Below, piece after piece: positions 17,898 to 29,044 of a stretch of DNA of 60,991 bases (within the stretch, counting starts at the first letter, position 1; each line of letters opens with the position of its first letter). The translations under genes were made by a program, and so were the position numbers. Under the pieces are notes generated by a model that did no database searches, had not been told where the DNA came from, and worked only from the letters and a program-made list of their open reading frames with translations. The stretch comes from Spraguea lophii (taxonomy: Eukaryota; Microsporidia; Spragueidae): the NCBI GenBank assembly GCA_001887945.1, contig LDOQ01000126.1, forward strand, positions 1-60,991. Reading direction: 5' to 3'.

Positions 17898-20800
17898 TTA
17901 ATTTTTATTCATTCTGATTCTTTCTTCAAGTAATAACCTCTCTTCTTCTATCTCATCATTATTTGTATATTCAGTAGTCTTTATTCTTATATCATTCATA
18001 AAGTCCTTTAAATTATTTTCATCTAAATTCAATAATCCATTAAATGTTAATTCTACATATTCTGGTGACAAATTCATTTCTTTAAAATACGCATACACAA
18101 ATTCTTTAAAGATTTCCATATTATTTTTATTATCATTTAATTGTATACTTGTATCATATATTATTTTTATTAGAAAATGTAAAATATTACATTGTTCTTC
18201 TAAACTATAATTTTTATCTTTGTCTAACAGAAGATCAAATATATTTTCTAAAATAGTGAAATAATATTTCTTGTAGAAAAATATATTTTTATAATCATAT
18301 GAATTTTTTATAAGTATTTTCATAGCAGCAAATGCACTCTCACTGATATCTTTTTTACATCCTAATCCAAAGAATAAGCTATTAACCATACCATCTAAAA
18401 CAGTATTATAATTTATAAGAAGATTATAAAATGTAGTAAATCTTTTCACTGTAATAGCTTTTAAGAGATTAAAATAACTGATTGTTAAATCTGTATTTCT
18501 AGAGCCTATGATCATAGGAATAGAAACTTCTATAATATCTTTTACAAATATATCATTGGTATAATAATTATTTTCTATTAATTCAGATAATAGATCTAAA
18601 ATTTTACTATCTTGATAATTCTTATAATCATAAACTATAATTGTTATTAATTTTTCCAGATCTAAAACATTTTCTAAAAGATTTATACCTTCGGATGAAT
18701 TAAACGTATTGTTATTGGGATTTTTATAATTATTTAATAGATTGGAAGTATTAATATTTCTATTGTAAGCAGTGGTTAGCTTTGTATTTCTTATTACAGA
18801 ACAAAACATCTCGGTAATATCTGATTTTATCAACAATGAATTCTTTTTTAAAATTAAAGATGTATTATCAGTATTTCCATTGTTATATTCATTGAGAGTG
18901 TTGTAGAGAACCAAAGTATCTGAAAAAATATTGTTTTTGATTGAATCTTTTATCGTTGAATAGATGATAGTGTATGATTTAAATATATTGGATATTTCTT
19001 TGGAATTTTGCATAAGATCATTAGTGTTTATTAGGCGAAAATTATTATGTATTTTGTTAAGGAGTGCATTCGTGTAATTAAGATTATTTTCTTTCGTTTG
19101 TATTATCATGGTAATTGCCTCTATTAAAATTCTTTTTTGGTAGAATTCAAGATTTGGTGTTTGATTTAGAACAGAATATATGTATTCTTGTGCTGGGTAA
19201 TTAAAATCTTTTACAAAGAATTCCCCTGGACATTTTTTAGCTATTGTTAAAAATGTATCACACGCCATATCCTGTATACCTTCATGTTTTTCATCCATGA
19301 ATTCATAAAGTTTCTTAATAACTGTTTGAAAGAATTTCTTATTTGTAAGTAAAAATCTATGATATTGTCCAATAATGTACATTATATTAGATGCTACAAC
19401 TGCCTTATCTTTCTTTAATTGTTTGAATTCACAAAGTGCTAAAAGATCTTTTAAAACATCTACAAAAAAAGAAGAATCTTCTTCTTCAGAAAAAGATCCT
19501 GATATTGCACCGATAGACCAACATATTCTATTAATGTTATTCCAAGTAAATTCATTTTCATTAACTTGTTTGTGTAAAGTAGTAAGGAAAAAATTTTTGA
19601 TAAAATCTGGCTGTAAGAAAGCAACATAAAAGATTGTTTTCTTCATTTTCTTGTAAAACTCAATTTGTTCAGTTTCAACCATTTTTTCTTTTACAATTTC
19701 ACCAAATTCATTTTCAACAATAAATACTTCTTGTGGTCTTACCATTTTCTCAGTTAAAATCTTTGCAAGGGTTTTTAGGATATCTGAAAAATTCTGTCTA
19801 AACAATATTTTGTTATTATCTTTATAAGGATATTCCTCGTATAATGTATAAACGAAATTATACCATATTTCTAAAACCTCAGTAAAAATTCTAGAATCAT
19901 CAATCATACTAATAGTTGCTAAATATTCCAAACCTTCTTTTAATCTTACTAGATCTTCACTTTCTAAAAACTTTATTTTTTTAGAATAGAGTCTTGCTAA
20001 AAAGAATGTTATTTGAAGAATAAATCTTTTCTCAGAATCATTGATATGTTCATATTGTATTTTTATATCAGAAAGTGTAAATTTACTAAAATATTTTCTT
20101 AATAAATCTATAACCTCTTGGTGTATTCGTAAAATTCTCACTTTATCATCAAACTCTGTTTTAAATAACTCGGTTAAACAAGCCAATACAGACAATGAAA
20201 ATTGGGAATTATTATAAAAAAGAATATAATCTATAATATTACTCTGTGTAAGATAGGATTCTGGTACAAAAGGAATAAATGATTTTAAAGCACTAAATGT
20301 TGCTTCTATGAGTGTATCACAAACATTCATTGTTCTTGAATATTCAAAGATTGATATAATAAGTTGAAGTATCTGTGAAAATTCTATTTTAAATCTTTCC
20401 TGAAGACTTTTCTTTCTAACTATTGTTAAATTACTATTATAAATAAAAATATCATCAGAAAATAATTTTAGAATTATTAATGAGTTTGCACACACATCCA
20501 TACTTACTGATTGTGATGATGTGATAAGGTCGTTTATAAATGTTGGCCATCTATGAGGCCAATCTTTTTTCAATATCGCGATTAATACTAAATTAAGCTT
20601 TTTCAAAACAAATTTATCACTTGTAACATCTTTTGCCCTATTTATAATTTCTCCTACAATATAACACTTTAAACTATTCTTCTGTTCTTCTGTAAATACC
20701 ACCCATTTAGTTTTTATCATTTCTTCCAATATCTGTAATACAAAGAAATGTGATTCCTTTTGTTTACTTCTCTCTAAAATAAGACCTATTCTTAAATAGG

Positions 20801-20936
20801 CATTAGGATCTTCCTTGAACTGCACTAATTCTATTTCTGAATCTCTTTTGGTATTAGAATTAGGATTAAGAGCATCTTTTACTTTATTATCAAATTCTTC
20901 CACATTAAGTTCTTCATTAAAATTTAGAATGGACAT
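17898..20936 (-). CDS. XPO1: Exportin-1 (CRM1), leucine-rich NES nuclear export receptor
   Basis: 1012 residues against about 1070-1085 in other fungi and animals. The N-terminal CRIME/importin-beta domain is clear (YLRIGLILERSKQKESHFFVLQILEEMIKTKW in pieces, about 47-80), as are the central HEAT repeats with NRICWSIGAISGSF, DKAVVASNIMYIIGQYHRFL and DMACDTFLTIAKKC. It carries cargo with leucine-rich nuclear export signals, and several RNPs, out through the nuclear pore with RanGTP. The region around 630-730 is Asn/Ser-rich and poorly conserved, and the C-terminal third is more diverged. CCC lies just before the ATG. Tandem with TRM61. Confidence 0.95.
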   Translation of the reverse strand: MSILNFNEELNVEEFDNKVKDALNPNSNTKRDSEIELVQFKEDPNAYLRIGLILERSKQKESHFFVLQILEEMIKTKWVVFTEEQKNSLKCYIVGEIINRAKDVTSDKFVLKKLNLVLIAILKKDWPHRWPTFINDLITSSQSVSMDVCANSLIILKLFSDDIFIYNSNLTIVRKKSLQERFKIEFSQILQLIISIFEYSRTMNVCDTLIEATFSALKSFIPFVPESYLTQSNIIDYILFYNNSQFSLSVLACLTELFKTEFDDKVRILRIHQEVIDLLRKYFSKFTLSDIKIQYEHINDSEKRFILQITFFLARLYSKKIKFLESEDLVRLKEGLEYLATISMIDDSRIFTEVLEIWYNFVYTLYEEYPYKDNNKILFRQNFSDILKTLAKILTEKMVRPQEVFIVENEFGEIVKEKMVETEQIEFYKKMKKTIFYVAFLQPDFIKNFFLTTLHKQVNENEFTWNNINRICWSIGAISGSFSEEEDSSFFVDVLKDLLALCEFKQLKKDKAVVASNIMYIIGQYHRFLLTNKKFFQTVIKKLYEFMDEKHEGIQDMACDTFLTIAKKCPGEFFVKDFNYPAQEYIYSVLNQTPNLEFYQKRILIEAITMIIQTKENNLNYTNALLNKIHNNFRLINTNDLMQNSKEISNIFKSYTIIYSTIKDSIKNNIFSDTLVLYNTLNEYNNGNTDNTSLILKKNSLLIKSDITEMFCSVIRNTKLTTAYNRNINTSNLLNNYKNPNNNTFNSSEGINLLENVLDLEKLITIIVYDYKNYQDSKILDLLSELIENNYYTNDIFVKDIIEVSIPMIIGSRNTDLTISYFNLLKAITVKRFTTFYNLLINYNTVLDGMVNSLFFGLGCKKDISESAFAAMKILIKNSYDYKNIFFYKKYYFTILENIFDLLLDKDKNYSLEEQCNILHFLIKIIYDTSIQLNDNKNNMEIFKEFVYAYFKEMNLSPEYVELTFNGLLNLDENNLKDFMNDIRIKTTEYTNNDEIEEERLLLEERIRMNKN

Positions 20937-21754
20937 GGATGGGATAAAAAAATTAAAAAAAAAGGTTTTGTTTGCATAAAAATAGAAAATAAAAATATTG
21001 GTTGTTTAGTAACAATTACAGTCTGCTGGAGGTAGAGACCAAGTATTCGATAATATTTAAAATATATCTAAAATAAAAAATTAAATTTATTGTAAAAATA
21101 AAACAATATTAAATGTTAATATTTTTTGAACATTATTTTTGTAAAATAGCATTATCATAAGGAAATATTATGATATATAATAAAAAATAAAATAAAAATA
21201 TTTCTTTATATTTTTTAATTATAATTATCAAAATTTTTTTTAAACATTGTTATTATATTCTATATAATAAAAAATATTCATTTTATTATCGTATTATAAA
21301 CTATTATTAATTTTCATTACAATTATCATAATTTTAATATTTTAGGTTAAAATACGTTCAAAGGATTATATTTAATACATATAATATAAAATGTTTATAA
21401 CTAACAAGATTAATACCATATACTGATACTGTTAATTTAAAATTATAAATATTTTTTTTCCTTTATACAATAAAATTAATATAATTTCTATTGAATTATC
21501 ATAAATGAAGATGTAATAAAAGAAATATTTTATATTTTAAGAAATTATTATTTAACTCCTATCGATAGAAATATAAATCATATAACATTGTTTTCATTTG
21601 AAATCAAAAATAATATTGGAGATTATTAAATTATATATTTAAAAAAAAGTATTAATGGAATAAATATCTAAACAGTTGAATAATAAGTTTTTTATAAAAT
21701 ATGATTGTATTTATAAGATGCTAATGTTTTTTATGTATAAAAATATATATAAAA
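20937..21754. other. Long AT-rich spacer between CRM1 and 5S rRNA
   Basis: 818 bp, no coding frame or tRNA recognised; a small GC-richer patch near 21020-21045 (CAGTCTGCTGGAGGTAGAGA) is unexplained. Confidence 0.4.
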
Positions 21755-21870
21755 ACTACAGCACCAAGTTTTCTCAAGTAGTCGCCCACCTTAATACTCG
21801 CTTGGCTCTCACTGGCTTAACTTCGGAGATCGGACGGGATCCGGTGTTTTTCAGTGGATATGGCCGTAAC
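21755..21870 (-). rRNA. 5S ribosomal RNA
   Basis: On the minus strand the gene starts GTTACGGCCATA, contains the highly conserved TCCGATCTCCGAAGTTAAGC core and the loop E/helix IV part GGTGGGCGACTACTTG, and ends GGTGCTGTAGT, which pairs with the 5' end (GTTACGGC) with G-U pairs. About 116 nt. A T-run directly after the 3' end is a pol III terminator. It stands alone, away from any rDNA unit, as is common in microsporidia. Confidence 0.97.
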
Positions 21871-22536
21871 TGTTAATATTAATAATACTGATATATAAAC
21901 GATATAAATATATTATTAGTAAATTTTTTACGCTTTAAAAAAATCGTATATTATCGTTTCATATTTTGAATAAAATTAGATAATACTTAAATGTTATTTT
22001 CTAATTATCAAGACTTCACCTTAGAAATATAATTGTTATATCTAATGGTAAATAAAGGAATATAATTGGTTTTATTTTAATAGTTTATTTTATTTATTTA
22101 TTCACTTAAGTAATAAACATCCATACAATAATAAATCAAATATATATAAAATACTAAACACTATTTGAATGATAATTATTTCCTTATTCTCCTTATTCTA
22201 GCAAAACTCTTTACCATAGTTATAATAATTTTCTTCAAATGATAAATTTATCTATCTTACAAATACAACACCAACTCTCATTAATAATTTTAAATACTTA
22301 ATTTCTTAAAGACTTTTATTGAAATGTAAGAAAAAGGAATATTCAACAAATTTTTCTTATGTTAAAAGCCTTCTTATTTAAATATATTTCTGCTTATCGA
22401 ATATTTTTATTATCCGAATAACAAATAAAAATAAAAAATTTAAAAATACTTACAATTGATTTTTATTAATATCTTGATAAATAACATTAAATTTATCATA
22501 ATATTTTTTCCTGTATATCCCCCCTTAAATATTAAA
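21871..22536. other. AT-rich spacer
   Basis: No feature recognised between 5S rRNA and the membrane-protein family. Confidence 0.4.
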
Positions 22537-22539
22537 CCC
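22537..22539 (+). promoter_or_regulatory. CCC start signal deciding the ATG at 22540
   Basis: AAACCC directly abuts the ATG. The open frame extends upstream only to a TTG; the CCC and alignment with the paralogues at 24213 and 26118 fix the start here. Confidence 0.7.
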
Positions 22540-23208
22540 ATGTTTCTACTTCCACCAGAATCCATACATCCATTTTATTCTATCATCCTCCATCTCCGAC
22601 TCATAAAATTTAATATTACATTAGAAAAGGTACCATTATTTCATATTAATTTTAAAAGTATCTGTATAATATCCATAGTCAATATAATATCATCTATATT
22701 TGAAATTTTTTCTGCTTTAATGGTATATAAATTTATTCCAAATAAGGGCTTTCTGAAGGATGATACATTGCGCATTTTGTTTGGTTTAGAATTTCCAAGG
22801 ATTATTAAATGCCTAGCTCTTATTTTCTCCTATATCATTTCAATAGCATTATCATGTTTATCAGCCAGTATTATATATATATATTATAAAAAATATGTAA
22901 AGTTTTATCTTATAACCTATATAATGATATTATCACAATGTTCGTTTTTCGCGTCAGCAGGTGAGACTGCGTTCATATTTACGCGCTTTTTATTTCCTGA
23001 TGAACACCGGGATTGTATACCTATTTATATCGCAAGATTTGTGCTTTGTTATTTTACATTCCGAACCAATTTTCTAACTTTAACATATCCTCGTCGTAAA
23101 GAAACAATTATTTTTATCGTCATTTTTATTTATTCTATAGCATTTACACATTTAAAATTGATGAGTAGCATGATGGTGATAGATTATATTATCACACGTA
23201 AAACTTAA
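22540..23208 (+). CDS. Multi-pass membrane protein, lineage-specific family member 1
   Basis: 222 residues with about five or six membrane helices. Near the N-terminus it has PPESIHPFYSIILHLRLI and KVPLFHINFKSI; the same blocks appear in the products at 24213-24890 and 26118-26792. A middle block (SASIIYIYYKKYVKFYLITY) and a C-terminal THLKLMSSMMVIDY are also shared. No signal peptide distinct from the first helix. I do not recognise a known family; the short cytosolic loops leave little room for an enzyme, so a transporter, channel or structural membrane role is possible. It is the first of three paralogues in the same direction, separated by about 1 kb each. Confidence 0.75.
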   Translation: MFLLPPESIHPFYSIILHLRLIKFNITLEKVPLFHINFKSICIISIVNIISSIFEIFSALMVYKFIPNKGFLKDDTLRILFGLEFPRIIKCLALIFSYIISIALSCLSASIIYIYYKKYVKFYLITYIMILSQCSFFASAGETAFIFTRFLFPDEHRDCIPIYIARFVLCYFTFRTNFLTLTYPRRKETIIFIVIFIYSIAFTHLKLMSSMMVIDYIITRKT

Positions 23209-24209
23209 ATACTTCAAATATTTCTATAATTATGTTTTATATTCTAAACAAATGTTTTTTATATCTCAATATATTTATAATGTAATAAAATTATAAAAAT
23301 ACTATTTTCAATTATGAATAAATAAGCATATTCATTTTTATTTATAGATAACTAACCATAAACTAAAATAATATATATTTTTCAAATAAATAGTTTTGTT
23401 ATAACAAAATAATATACTAAAATTTTTAACCTATTTAGTATTTTATACCCATCTTCATTATCAATAATTTTACTTCTATTACATCAATATACTATATTTT
23501 ACTAAATATGTGATGATCGATGAACAACTAATGAATATATCTTTAATAAAATATTTAAAATATTATATTTAATTTAATATCCTTTGATTCAATTATAAAA
23601 TTCCTTTGTAACTTATTATACACAAATTATAAATGGTATAAAAAATAAAAGATGATATATTCAAATCTTTTATTTATATTTTATTTATATCAATTTCTCT
23701 GTTCATCATTCAACTTATTATTTCAATTGAAAAGAAATGTAATATATCAAATATATTTAATTATCAATATTTATTTCATTTATAAAATTATATAATCAAT
23801 AATATTATTACATATAAACTCTTTTATGTTCTCATTAAAAAGTATACTATAGTATATTGCTATGCCAAGTTATATTTTATAGAATTTAACAGTATAAAGA
23901 TATTTTCATAGTAATTTTCTAAAATAAAAAAGTATAATAAATTCTAATTCTAATTAAAGATAAATAATCAATTGTTGTAGTTTTGAAGTATTGTTTTTTT
24001 AAAAATAAATTATGATTAAACAATAATATATCTTAATCATATATTTAAAATAATTTTTATAAGAATATTATTTGTGTATTTTTAAATGAAGAATAAATAA
24101 TATTCTCTATTAATTTAAATAGTTATTAAAAAAATTAATATATTTATTTTATTGGAATATTTTTCAGTAAAAAAAGGGTGGGTTTTTTTCTTAAACTTTT
24201 ATCTCCTAT
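23209..24209. other. AT-rich spacer between membrane paralogues 1 and 2
   Basis: About 1 kb with no recognisable feature; base composition is over 80% A+T by eye. Confidence 0.4.
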
Positions 24210-24212
24210 CCC

Positions 24213-24890
24213 ATGATATTTTTGACACAGAAATATATTCATCCTACAAAATCTATATTAATACATTTATATCTAATATTACATTGCGTATCAATAGCAG
24301 AATTACCATTATTTCATATCAACTTTATAAGTATAATTTTTGCAATTATTATTATTCTCAATACATCATTATTATGTCCGTTAGGTTTATTTATTCTTTA
24401 CCAATATATTTTGAATGATAAAATAGGTATATATGTTGATTTAAACTTCATTTATATATTAGATTTTTTAAAATGTTCATTATTCTTAACAATATTATTT
24501 TATTTTATTTCATATTTATTATTGTCGTGTATATTTGGTGGTATTATATATCTTTTACATCGAAAAAGATTAAAATATTGTCTATCTGTATATTTATTAA
24601 TTATATCTCAATATTCATTATATGTTCCAATAATTGATATGTTTTTTATAACAGGAAGTCTTGTTTGTGGAGGTACATTTTCTATGGCAACTTTAGTTTG
24701 TGGGTATTTAGCAGGTTTTATAATGTGTATTTCTTCTTTTAAAAGAAATATAGAACCATTAATATATTCTAATAATCAAATATTTACATATTTAATAGCA
24801 TTTATACATGGTATTATATCTTCACATATAAAAACAGTGGTATTTATGATATTTTTTAAATATCATTGTACACAAAATAGTAATAAATAA
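24213..24890 (+). CDS. Multi-pass membrane protein, lineage-specific family member 2
   Basis: 225 residues; CCC abuts the ATG. The family blocks are YIHPTKSILIHLYLI and AELPLFHINFISIIFA at the N-terminus, a central FGGIIYLLHRKRLKYCLSVYLLIISQYS, and a C-terminal SSHIKTVVFMIFFKY. It lacks the MF-x-x-P-x-E stretch seen in members 1 and 3. Five or six membrane helices. Function unknown; see member 1. Confidence 0.75.
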   Translation: MIFLTQKYIHPTKSILIHLYLILHCVSIAELPLFHINFISIIFAIIIILNTSLLCPLGLFILYQYILNDKIGIYVDLNFIYILDFLKCSLFLTILFYFISYLLLSCIFGGIIYLLHRKRLKYCLSVYLLIISQYSLYVPIIDMFFITGSLVCGGTFSMATLVCGYLAGFIMCISSFKRNIEPLIYSNNQIFTYLIAFIHGIISSHIKTVVFMIFFKYHCTQNSNK

Positions 24891-24979
24891 AAAATGATGA
24901 ATATTTACAGAATAATATTTTTATTTTAAATATATAATAATTTTATTGTATTTCTCATTCTCCGTTTGTTTTCAAAAAA

Positions 24980-25800
24980 TTTAATAAAAAAATGATTATA
25001 ATGAAAAAAGGAGCTTGCTTGAAGAATCGTATTTTTAAAGTAAAAAAAATATTACTCAAAAATAAAATTTTAATTAAAATTATAATTAGGTTTATTGTGG
25101 ATCAAGTAAATTAAATATTCATAAATTAATCCTTTGGAAACCATGTTTTCTTCTTATGTAAATTTTTTCAATGCTATTTGTATAAATATTAGGTTTATTT
25201 ACATCCACATATGATAGTGAACGATTTATTGTATAATATTCTATATTTTCCATTGTTGACAAGACATAAGAATAAATCATACATTCATTCGTAATGATCA
25301 TAGTGTGTAGCATAATATGATTTATTATTGTTTTTCTAATAATATTAGAGTCTCTTATATGTCTACAGGAACTATAAATTAATTGTTTGTATTCTTTTCA
25401 CCATTTACTATATTCCAAATTCCATTTTTTATTTTTTATTTTTCCTCTTTCGTATTTTTGTTTAAAGAAGAATTTTCCATCAATTTCAATTACTTAAGGA
25501 TATCCTAAATTATATTATCCTATCTTATCATATTTTCTATGCATAAATATCTTGATTTTTCTACAAAGGAAGATATTGCAACTTCTACTACACTTAAATC
25601 ATTGACGATAATAACATGTTCTATTCCACATAATATTTTATATAATTTTTTTATTTCTTATTAATATTTCATAAATAATCTCAAATAACAAATTATATCT
25701 CCTTCTAAATAGATTGTTATATTAATTAGTTAATAATATTTCTGATGCAGAATAATATCATTGCAATTATTTTTTCAAGGAAATAAGATATTTGATTTAA
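24980..25800 (-). mobile_element. Decayed Merlin-type transposon, third type
   Basis: On the minus strand a first block VIEIDGKFFFKQKYERGK at about 25505-25450 matches the E-I-D-E-S-K-F-x-x-x-K-Y-x-R-G catalytic strand of ISXO2-like transposases, and a C-terminal block at 25119-25313 matches the NHS-x-x-F-V-D / H-T-N-x-I-E-x-x-W region. Stops fall between them. The sequence is distinct from families A and B. A GGAGCTTGCTTGAAGAA motif near 25010 faintly recalls the family B inverted repeat; true ends are uncertain. Confidence 0.6.
25119..25313 (-). pseudogene. Merlin-like transposase C-terminal fragment
   Basis: 64 codons. IITNECMIYSYVLSTMENIE then YYTINRSLSYVDVNKPNIYTNSIEKIYI (read in parts) parallels the T-D-G-W-x-x-Y-x-x-L ... 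H-x-x-V-N-H-S-x-x-F-V-D ... H-T-N-x-I-E run of ISXO2/Merlin proteins, with the catalytic Asp changed to Asn. It is continuous only in this last part. Confidence 0.65.
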
Positions 25801-26117
25801 AATAAAATTATATTATTTAAAAAAAAGAAGAGAAGGAAAGAAAATTCTCTTAAATCAGAAATGAAAAATATCATCTAAAAAATATATTATGTTTTTTTAT
25901 AATTATATTATTTTTTAAAAAATATTTCATATTCATATAAAATTTTTATATCAATTATTTCTTTTAAAGGTAAAAAATAATGACTTTTGATAATTAATAA
26001 AATCTCCACCATATATTTTATTTATTATATGCCTATAAAAATTTTTATATATTGTTTGACTTTTCAAAATAGTGACATCTCCTTTTTTACGTCATCATTT
26101 TTATTCTTTACTTACCC

Positions 26118-26792
26118 ATGTTTTTTGTACCAATAGAATCAATCAAACCTATTCAATCTGTATTTTTACATTTACGAGCCATTAAGAATAATATATTACT
26201 ATCAGAATTACCACTCTTCCATATAAATATTATAAGTATTCTCACAATATCACTATTTCATTTATTTACTTCTCTTATTGAAGCACTTATATTTGTTGTT
26301 ATGCACAAACAAAACTTTCATTACGAGGTACAGAATAGGTTAGCACAAGAAAGTATATTTAAACTCAATTTTCTTGAAAATATAATATATATAACACCAT
26401 TAATATTATTTATTCTAATATTTTTAAATGGCTCATTATTTGGCGCTATTCTATATTTTTTACATAGAAAATATATATCATATTATCTCTGTGTTTATTT
26501 TTTAATAATCTCACTCTGCGCCTTTAATGCTCTTCTCGTAGATTTTATATCTCTAATACTTTTTGTGCTTCTACCAATAAAAATAGCACCATTTTGTATA
26601 TTATTTGGATATATGATACAATTTTATATATATTATGAAATATTTATGGAGAATTTTACATCCTTCATATATTATTTTTATAACAAACTGATAACTACAA
26701 TTATATTTTTTCTATTCAGTATAACATTCTCATATATTAAGACTGTAATAATTATATCTATTTTAAAATTCTTCCTGTGTAAAAATACCTAA
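26118..26792 (+). CDS. Multi-pass membrane protein, lineage-specific family member 3
   Basis: 224 residues; ACCC abuts the ATG. N-terminal MFFVPIESIKPIQSVFLHLR and LSELPLFHINIISILT, central FGAILYFLHRKYISYYLCVY and C-terminal FSYIKTVIIISIL are the family blocks. Five or six membrane helices. It resembles member 2 more in the LHRK region and member 1 more at the N-terminus. Function unknown. Confidence 0.75.
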   Translation: MFFVPIESIKPIQSVFLHLRAIKNNILLSELPLFHINIISILTISLFHLFTSLIEALIFVVMHKQNFHYEVQNRLAQESIFKLNFLENIIYITPLILFILIFLNGSLFGAILYFLHRKYISYYLCVYFLIISLCAFNALLVDFISLILFVLLPIKIAPFCILFGYMIQFYIYYEIFMENFTSFIYYFYNKLITTIIFFLFSITFSYIKTVIIISILKFFLCKNT

Positions 26793-27193
26793 TATCATAG
26801 ATTCTATTAAATCAAATATAAAAATGGATATGAATGAAATATAATTATCTAATATAATATTATTATCTAAAAGTAATTATAATATATAATTATAAATCAA
26901 TATTAGTATACCCATAATAACATATCATATATATAAATATTTATTTATCATACTTTTATAATTAACAATATTTTATTTTTATTCTTTTATTAATCAAAGT
27001 TTATTTACTATTATTTTTATAATAATTAAATATTTTTTAAACATTAATTCATATTCAATACATCTTATAAATATAAATAAATATTAATATGAAATCTTAT
27101 AAATATTAAGAAATAAATATAAAATGAAAATATATCACATTTTTTAAAAAACAATTATTTTGATAAAATATAAATAAATAAGCAATCATTTAT
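26793..27193. other. AT-rich spacer between convergent membrane-protein genes
   Basis: No feature recognised. Confidence 0.4.
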
Positions 27194-27973
27194 TTATTTT
27201 TCAATGTCTCTTATTCTAATGGTACTATCATATATTCTTGTATTAATTTTATAAAAACAATAAAAACACACTGCAGGTATAATGGTGACAATCATTGAAT
27301 AAAAAAACAATAATGACATATAAAGAAAACTTCCCAGATATTTATACATCCCCCATGTTATAATAGACATATATGTTAATATTAATAATATTCCTATAGA
27401 AGCTGCACCCAATCCACCGTGTAAATATTTTTTATCAGAAACAATAGTTTCTATATCTACTATCTTAGTTATTTTTTCCATTTCAAGAAATTCTATTGCT
27501 GTTAATATTATAAGATAGATTATACAATATATACACAAACTATGTATTTTCAGATACGTACTAATAAGGTCTAGAAGATCATTCTTTCCTGGTATTGCTG
27601 TAAATAGAAAGAATTTATAAGGATTTACAAACAATTGTTTAACAATGAATATAAGTGTAGTCATAGAAGTAAATGTTAATAAAAAAGACATAATAAAATT
27701 TATAGTCGATTCTATATGACATATTCTACTATTTCTTCTAGATTCATGTATGTATAATCCGAAGAGTTTGATAATACAAAATGAACATATTGCTGGAATA
27801 CACATAACAAAGGCAATAACAATTAAAACTTGTAATTCTGTACATATCTTTTTTTGTAGAAGAAAATATGAATTTGGTATAAGATTGTTACGTGTAGGAT
27901 TTGCATATTCTACAGAACTGATAAGAATTAAACAGCCTAATGAAATTATTAATGGGAACTTTGTTTTAAGCAT
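27194..27973 (-). CDS. Multi-pass membrane protein, unrelated to the adjacent family
   Basis: 259 residues from the ATG at 27973; the open frame extends 13 codons further only to a TTG, so this ATG is preferred. The first segment (MLKTKFPLIISLGCLILISSVEYA) could be a signal anchor. Four or five further helices follow, with a charged loop YIHESRRNSRICH and a cytosolic EFLEMEKITKIVDIETIVSDKK. It does not show the LPLFHIN motif of the three neighbours on the other strand. No family recognised. It is convergent to member 3. Confidence 0.65.
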   Translation of the reverse strand: MLKTKFPLIISLGCLILISSVEYANPTRNNLIPNSYFLLQKKICTELQVLIVIAFVMCIPAICSFCIIKLFGLYIHESRRNSRICHIESTINFIMSFLLTFTSMTTLIFIVKQLFVNPYKFFLFTAIPGKNDLLDLISTYLKIHSLCIYCIIYLIILTAIEFLEMEKITKIVDIETIVSDKKYLHGGLGAASIGILLILTYMSIITWGMYKYLGSFLYMSLLFFYSMIVTIIPAVCFYCFYKINTRIYDSTIRIRDIEK

Positions 27974-29040
27974 AGGATAAAAAATATTTTTTATTTTAAA
28001 AATGATAAACAAATAAATTGATGTAAGTAATTAAAATGATATATTAAAATATTTTAAAGATAATTAGTTATAACATTAAATTATATCAATTTAATTACTT
28101 ATGAATTTAGTATTATATCATTTCAAATAGATTTATTATTACATTTTAATAATTTATAAAGAATTGTTCATATTGTAGAAATACAATTTAAAGTAAATAT
28201 TAGAATTGAAATAACATATAAAATTTTTAAATTACTATTTTCAATATTTTATTATAATAATATATATTTTATATATTAATTACCTATATGTCCATAAAAA
28301 CATATATCAATTATATATTTTACATTTAAAAATATCTATTTGTTTGTATAGAAAATTATATGTATAATATATTTTTTAATGGTTCTAGAACTTCTTCATT
28401 GAAATAATAGATCTTTAATGTATTTTTAAATATAAAATATTATTTTTTGATAATAAAAAGGAATGTGAAATTTATGAATGATAATAATAAAGAATAATAT
28501 ATATAATATCTATAAAAATAACAATATATTTGAAGGTTAATTATCAATATTATATTATAATACTAATAATATTCATTATCCACAATATTTTGATCTATAA
28601 CCCTAGAAAACTAAAAGTTTTATAATTATTTTATATATTTAAATAAATCTATAAAGGTAATATTGAAATATAAGAGTAAATAATATTTCATTTTATTCAA
28701 TAATTATAAATATTTAATCTTATATTTTAATATTATACTATTCATGAAATTTACATAAAAATTATACAAATCTGAATGATTTTATAACATTTTTTTAATC
28801 AAGAAATTGGAAGGAAAGTTATATCCTCGATATAAAATAAAGTAATGAACATAAATTAAACATCAGTGAGGTATAATATTTCAAAAAAAATATATTATTT
28901 ATAAGCTGAGATGAAAATATATTTCAAGAAAATTTTAAAAAATAATTTTTCTGTTTTCACCACAAGGAAACCTTAATCTACCATTTTTCTATGGTCTTAT
29001 AACTATTTTTAAATATAATTATTTAAAAACTATATACCCT
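27974..29040. other. Long AT-rich spacer
   Basis: More than 1 kb with no recognisable gene, RNA or repeat. Confidence 0.4.
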
Positions 29041-29044
29041 TTAC

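Noticed and set aside
21676..21876. 66-codon open frame
   Set aside because: It overlaps the 5S rRNA gene on the other strand.
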